Source: Christensenella sp. UBA3798 (GTDB taxonomy: Bacteria; Bacillota; Clostridia; Christensenellales; CAG-1252). Taken from it: 26,359 nt of DNA. The DNA is taken from positions 1 through 26,359 of the forward strand of contig DFEQ01000003.1 of the NCBI GenBank assembly GCA_002368735.1. The letters run 5' to 3'. The notes under the pieces were generated by a model, which made no database searches, was not told where the DNA came from, and saw nothing but the letters and a program-made list of their open reading frames with translations. The stretch's first letter is position 1; every line of letters begins with the position of its first letter. This document shows, piece after piece, positions 22,711 through 26,359 of this stretch. Made by a program: the position numbers and the translations under genes.

Positions 22711-25010
22711 TATTCGATATAGGCGATAAACACGTTGCCCGTCGTGCTGGACGTGATGGAGTATTTGGTCGTTCCCGCCGCCTTCATATAGGCGTTGCCG
22801 AAAGTGCCGCTCGTGGGCTTGTAGGAGGGATCGACCATCACTTCGACGTAATGGCTGCCCGCCGCGTGGAAATAGGCGACCGCCGCCTCCACGTCTGCGT
22901 TGTTCCTGACGTACAAGGTGTGCCCTGCCGAAGTATCCACCGATTTATAATACTCCACGTTGCCGATAGCCAAATTCGCCACCGCTGCCTCCGAGTCGTT
23001 GATGGTCTCGATATGATCCACGCTGAAAGTGCCGTCGTCCACCATGAAATAGCGGTGAGTGACGTACTTGGTATCGTTAAAGAAGGTATTGCCCCAGGTG
23101 GCGTCGATGCAGTACCATTTGCCATCCAAATGCACCTTATTCCAGGCGTGAGCAACTCGACTGTTCCCCTGCGAAGCGACGCCTGTTATCTGATAACACT
23201 CGATGCCTTCGATGCGCGCAAGCAGCATAAAGGCGTAAGATATGCCTTCACACACCGCCGCGCCGTCGTCAAAGACGCCCTCGACGGAGAAAGCGGAAAG
23301 GCGCTGGAGATAGTCCACTTTTAAGGCGGCAACAAGGTCGTCAGTCGTCTGCGGCGCATTGACGGAATCCATCGCCGCGTTGATCGCGTCCACCATGGCG
23401 GAGGAGAACTTCTTGGAGGGATCTGTCTCAAGTTCCGCCGCCGCGAGAGCATTGACGATAGCGTCCTTAGCCTCGTCCAAAGACAGCACGTAGACGTACT
23501 CGCCGTCGACGAGCTCGGTTTGCGAGATAGTAGCGATCAAGTTGAAGAGGTTAAGAGCGGAATAATCGTAATCGATCTCCCCTGCGAGATAGTCGTAGAT
23601 GACGTGCAGTTTTTCCACGTCGGACATCTCGGCGCTCAGATAGGTATAGCAGAAATCTTTCGCCTTATTGTAGAGCGCGAGAGTCTCATCCTCGGCAATG
23701 GGTCGATATCCCGCCTCGACCACGGCAAGAAGCTCCTTGACGTTGCGCACGCCGACGCCCGTTTTACCATTGATGGCAAGTTCCCGACTCCTATCCACCG
23801 TCTCGGCGGGGGTGTAGTGCGAAGTGACGGAGAGCTTTTCGTAAGAGCGCGTATCGGTATAACCGCTGGAGATAGTAGCGCCCGCGTTCGTCCCTTCTAT
23901 CTTGAAGGTCACGACGCGAGAAACGTTAGAATAAGAGCACCCGAATTGGAGGCTCCAAGGGACGGAAATAGCGCTTTGTATCGAAGAAAGATATCCGGAC
24001 GCATTCTCATTGATGGCTTGGTGGATGGTCTCGGAAACGTATGCCTTCATCGAGGTTACCGCGCCCTGATAGGCAAGGTACTCCAGAAGATCCGCGGCTT
24101 CGGCATCGTCTTCGATATAGGCGTCCGCCTTGTGTCCTTTATAGGAATAGGACTTCTCTTCGAGCAGGTATTTCCCGTCTATCGCCTCGGCAGTGGGGGC
24201 GGTTTTCGTCACCTCCGCGGAGCGAGAAGAGGAAAGGCAGGTCACGACGGCGGTGTGCGAAAGCGCCTTATCCACCGCGGTGTTGATGCGCGTGCGAGTG
24301 GCGCCTTTCACGGCATCGAAATTCACACCGTCAAAGGAGACCCTGTGCGCCCCGCCGCAATCACAGCGGAAACATACGTACGTATTGGGACAATCGATAT
24401 CGTAACTTATCTTGAGGTCGGTAGGCTCTGCAACGCTGTTGACCACTTCCAGGCGGAAAGGCTCGTAATAGATGCGCCCCGACGTATCGCTCACACAATA
24501 GTAGATATAATAGTTGTCGGCGGGAAGCGTGCAGAGGTATTCCCCATCGATGACAATGGTGCTCGACCCGCGCGTACGTGCGGTGACGACGACGCGCCTA
24601 TTACTGCCGTCGCTAATGAGCCCCATACCTATCACGCCGTAATAGTCCTTTCCCTCGTGGGTGGCGGATATCTGCATATCCTCCTCGGACGCCTTATCAT
24701 AGACGAGGGACTCGGCGGCGATAGTGACCACCTCGCTCTCCCCCACGTCCACCACAGGGTCGGTGGAGATGATGCCGGGGTCCTCATCCTCCCCTTCTTC
24801 ACTCGGAGACTCTACGACCAAGCTCGCCGAAGAAGAATTCCCGTCTTTATCTGTTTTCGTCTCCGCCTTCTCCCCATTAAAAACGCTTTTAACAGCGTCG
24901 GTAAAGATGCTGCAAGCGGTCATCGAGATGATAGTGACGAGAACGAGAAGCATAACAAGCGTAAGCGTCAAAAGTTTCTTAGTCGATTTTTTGGCGTTCT
25001 GATTATCCAT
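22710..25010 (-). CDS. Lipoprotein with transglutaminase-like domain
   Basis: A 766-residue protein. The N-terminus has a basic start, a hydrophobic core and the lipobox-like MTAC with Cys33, so it should be a lipoprotein anchored outside the membrane. An acidic, Ser-rich linker (about 45-80) follows, then beta-rich domains. The C-terminal third has a transglutaminase/protease-like triad: Cys near 585 in DGAAVCEGISYAF, His near 620 in RVAHAWNKVHLDGKWY, and Asp near 635 in CIDATWGN. Such domains cross-link or cleave proteins, or act as peptidases. The start at 25010 is set by AGGAGG, which overlaps the prepilin stop codon. It lies between the prepilin and the helical-repeat gene in one apparent operon. 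Confidence 0.85.
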   Translation of the reverse strand: MDNQNAKKSTKKLLTLTLVMLLVLVTIISMTACSIFTDAVKSVFNGEKAETKTDKDGNSSSASLVVESPSEEGEDEDPGIISTDPVVDVGESEVVTIAAESLVYDKASEEDMQISATHEGKDYYGVIGMGLISDGSNRRVVVTARTRGSSTIVIDGEYLCTLPADNYYIYYCVSDTSGRIYYEPFRLEVVNSVAEPTDLKISYDIDCPNTYVCFRCDCGGAHRVSFDGVNFDAVKGATRTRINTAVDKALSHTAVVTCLSSSRSAEVTKTAPTAEAIDGKYLLEEKSYSYKGHKADAYIEDDAEAADLLEYLAYQGAVTSMKAYVSETIHQAINENASGYLSSIQSAISVPWSLQFGCSYSNVSRVVTFKIEGTNAGATISSGYTDTRSYEKLSVTSHYTPAETVDRSRELAINGKTGVGVRNVKELLAVVEAGYRPIAEDETLALYNKAKDFCYTYLSAEMSDVEKLHVIYDYLAGEIDYDYSALNLFNLIATISQTELVDGEYVYVLSLDEAKDAIVNALAAAELETDPSKKFSSAMVDAINAAMDSVNAPQTTDDLVAALKVDYLQRLSAFSVEGVFDDGAAVCEGISYAFMLLARIEGIECYQITGVASQGNSRVAHAWNKVHLDGKWYCIDATWGNTFFNDTKYVTHRYFMVDDGTFSVDHIETINDSEAAVANLAIGNVEYYKSVDTSAGHTLYVRNNADVEAAVAYFHAAGSHYVEVMVDPSYKPTSGTFGNAYMKAAGTTKYSITSSTTGNVFIAYIE

Positions 25011-25018
25011 ATATCCTC

Positions 25019-25603
25019 CTATTTCCCGTCCTTGGTCAACTTCGCAAATCCCGAACCACCCTGTTTGGAGGGGGCGTAGTAATAATAAACGATGGCTTCC
25101 TTGTTGTAGCTGTAATACCAAAAGCCTTGTAAGGTATATTTGGGCACCCGCCCGCCCGAAGAGGTCGTGATGACGGTTATCATAACGTCTTTTTGCGCGA
25201 GGGTCTTTTTGCTGATGAGCTCCTTAACTTTCGCAGTCGGGTTGCCCGTTGCGGATGCGTCCTCGAACGCCAAAACGTGGAATTGATAATTTGATTCGAG
25301 GTTATACTCGTTAAGCGCGCTCCTCAGCCCGTTGGGAGAGGAAATGTTGTAGTAAAGTATCTTGCCGTTATACTCGTAGGGGTAACTATTCTCGCCAAGC
25401 GTCAAAAGATTGGTATAGCCTCTGACGTAAGAGGTAGCCTCCGTGCAGTAGCTCTTGAACTTGGACTCCTCCGCGCGGGAAATCATACCCGTGATATTGG
25501 GCAATACGATAGAAGCGGCGATAGCCATGACCACCATAACCGCTATCATCTCCACAAGAGTGAAGGCTTTCTTGCACTTTAAGGCAAAAGTCATACTTCT
25601 CAT
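25019..25603 (-). CDS. Type IV prepilin-like protein A
   Basis: A 194-residue protein with a class III signal: KCKKAFTLVEM, with cleavage predicted between Ala13 and Phe14 and the conserved Glu at +5, followed by a 20-residue hydrophobic helix (IAVMVVMAIAASIVLP). The residue before the cut is Ala rather than the usual Gly. The rest is a polar globular domain with several Tyr-rich strands. It could be a pilin or a pseudopilin of a competence or type II-like system; no assembly ATPase, platform protein or prepilin peptidase is in the window. It heads the operon with the transglutaminase lipoprotein and starts leaderlessly. Confidence 0.85.
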   Translation of the reverse strand: MRSMTFALKCKKAFTLVEMIAVMVVMAIAASIVLPNITGMISRAEESKFKSYCTEATSYVRGYTNLLTLGENSYPYEYNGKILYYNISSPNGLRSALNEYNLESNYQFHVLAFEDASATGNPTAKVKELISKKTLAQKDVMITVITTSSGGRVPKYTLQGFWYYSYNKEAIVYYYYAPSKQGGSGFAKLTKDGK

Positions 25604-25609
25604 ATATAT

Positions 25610-25639
25610 ATCATATCATTCCCCCGCTTGGCTTGTCAA
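25610..25639 (-). promoter_or_regulatory. Leaderless promoter of prepilin A
   Basis: TTGACA (25634-25639), 18 nt, TATGAT (25610-25615), then 6 nt (ATATAT) to the ATG at 25603. It is back to back with the prepilin B promoter. Confidence 0.78.
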
Positions 25640-25648
25640 TATATCATA

Positions 25649-25677
25649 TTGACAATAAAAAAACGAGGTGCTATACT
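25649..25677 (+). promoter_or_regulatory. Leaderless promoter of prepilin B
   Basis: TTGACA (25649-25654), 17 nt, TATACT (25672-25677), then 6 nt to the ATG at 25684. It fixes the start at 25684 rather than the upstream in-frame ATG at 25633. Confidence 0.85.
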
Positions 25678-25683
25678 GTAAGC

Positions 25684-26136
25684 ATGAGGTCATTTCGCCG
25701 AAACAAGAAAGGTTTCACCTTGATAGAAGTGCTCGTGGTCATCACAATCATTGCGATACTCGGCTCCATCGTCGCGGTCTCCACCGTTGCGATACTTCGT
25801 AATGCCGAAAAGAAAACCGTGACCGCCCGCCTGAACAACTATTGGAGCATCTCCGCCAAGGCTTTTCATCAAGTAAATCACGGTTTCAGCACAGGCTCGG
25901 GCACCACGGCATTGAAAGACTTATTAAAGACCCGTCTCGGCAGCGGCATCACCATCGTGCTCGGCACGGACAAATGCACCTCCCTCAGCAAAAACACAGT
26001 ATACATCCAATACGAGTATAACCAGCAGAGTCTAAACAACAAATACAAGCTCGTCTGCATCTGGACGCGCTACGAAGACAACTATTATTACACCACCGAC
26101 GGCGAATCCATCGTCGGACCCAAAACTTCATTGTAA
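25684..26136 (+). CDS. Type IV prepilin-like protein B
   Basis: A 150-residue protein with the canonical prepilin signal NKKGFTLIEV (cut between Gly10 and Phe11, Glu at +5) and a hydrophobic helix (LVVITIIAILGSIVAVSTVAIL). The polar domain contains one Cys pair that might form a disulfide, and a Tyr-rich C-terminus. It is shorter than prepilin A and transcribed away from it; both begin MRS and have similar N-terminal helices. It is a probable minor pilin or pseudopilin. A TAATG at the stop could couple it to a short downstream frame, and a hairpin follows 19 nt later. Confidence 0.85.
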   Translation: MRSFRRNKKGFTLIEVLVVITIIAILGSIVAVSTVAILRNAEKKTVTARLNNYWSISAKAFHQVNHGFSTGSGTTALKDLLKTRLGSGITIVLGTDKCTSLSKNTVYIQYEYNQQSLNNKYKLVCIWTRYEDNYYYTTDGESIVGPKTSL

Positions 26137-26276
26137 TGAGCGATCCATACGACGGGCGGCAGCTTGCCGCCTTTTTTTACAAGTCCCCCGCTCTCACGAA
26201 ATTGCACACGCTTTACAAAGTCAAAACGGATAATGTGATCACATATTTACACAAGGAAAGCAACGAAAGAGTTTAG
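26136..26276 (+). CDS. Possible small gene after prepilin B, perhaps broken
   Basis: A 46-residue frame whose ATG overlaps the prepilin B stop (TAATG). It begins MSDPYDGRQLAAFFYKSPAL. A terminator-like hairpin lies inside it, and past its stop a different frame continues to the window edge with protein-like composition (HGEWLICVKNLGEGGEWC). Either this is non-coding sequence after a terminator, or a real gene carrying a frameshift. No family is recognised. Confidence 0.3.
   Translation: MSDPYDGRQLAAFFYKSPALTKLHTLYKVKTDNVITYLHKESNERV
26155..26178 (+). terminator. Probable terminator of prepilin B
   Basis: GGCGGC and GCCGCC around a 5-nt loop, followed by seven Ts. Confidence 0.75.
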
Positions 26277-26359
26277 ATCGTCACGGAGAGTGGCTTATTT
26301 GCGTGAAAAACCTCGGCGAGGGCGGAGAGTGGTGCAGATGCGCGAAACAACAAGAGGCG
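26179..26359. other. Window end, coding status unclear
   Basis: Apart from the short frame described at 26136, an open frame on the plus strand runs from about 26232 to the edge without an obvious start codon. No RNA gene is recognised. Confidence 0.3.

Noticed and set aside
23520..25079. 519-residue open frame on the plus strand opposite the transglutaminase lipoprotein
   Set aside because: It mirrors a protein with lipobox and catalytic motifs; the translation is Arg/His-rich and repetitive, without family features.

Overview
The window looks like chromosomal DNA from an uncultured Bacillota (Clostridia-type, Gram-positive plan) of moderate GC. The evidence is the rplU-prp-rpmA cluster with an N-terminally extended L27, a folate-type ECF transporter subunit behind a tetrahydrofolate riboswitch, type III pantothenate kinase, a split transketolase, a SpoVB/MurJ-type flippase and a transglutaminase-like lipoprotein. 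No taxon can be named more precisely from sequence alone.

Layout. 1-2900: the 3' part of a MOP-family flippase gene (+), converging on a folT-like gene (-) with a THF riboswitch and a predicted Shine-Dalgarno-sequestering hairpin, then a YcxB-like membrane protein and ung (-). 2900-4500: tRNA-Gly(CCC) with its own promoter and terminator, two near-identical 122-bp structured repeats plus a fragment that carry tRNA-Gly 3'-end sequence, and an orphan Nmad3-like gene (+). 4500-7200: rpmA, prp, rplU, a divergent MreB-like gene and maf (all -). 7360-9960: TspO-like protein, coaX and hom (+). 10024-18857: a gene for a giant (2381 aa) exported repeat protein, then a small secreted protein and an alpha/beta hydrolase (all -). 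18959-20794: split transketolase (-). 20824-25603: a possible operon of prepilin, transglutaminase lipoprotein and a helical-repeat protein (-). 25684-26136: a second prepilin transcribed divergently (+).

The most striking signal is in expression. Nine genes begin with an ATG placed 6-7 nt after a recognisable -10 hexamer, usually with a -35 box 17-18 nt further upstream. The predicted transcript would start at the start codon itself (leaderless). Downstream genes in operons (prp, rpmA, hom, the transglutaminase lipoprotein) and genes with a regulatory or short 5' leader (folT-like, rplU, transketolase, the giant protein) instead show Shine-Dalgarno sequences. Leaderless promoters also decide several start codons (YcxB-like, coaX, hydrolase, second prepilin).

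System-level reading: most of the window is housekeeping. The accessory parts are the tRNA-Gly/repeat/Nmad3 segment, which could be a relic of an inserted element, and the surface block (giant repeat protein, prepilins, transglutaminase lipoprotein), which is probably exported or anchored at the envelope.
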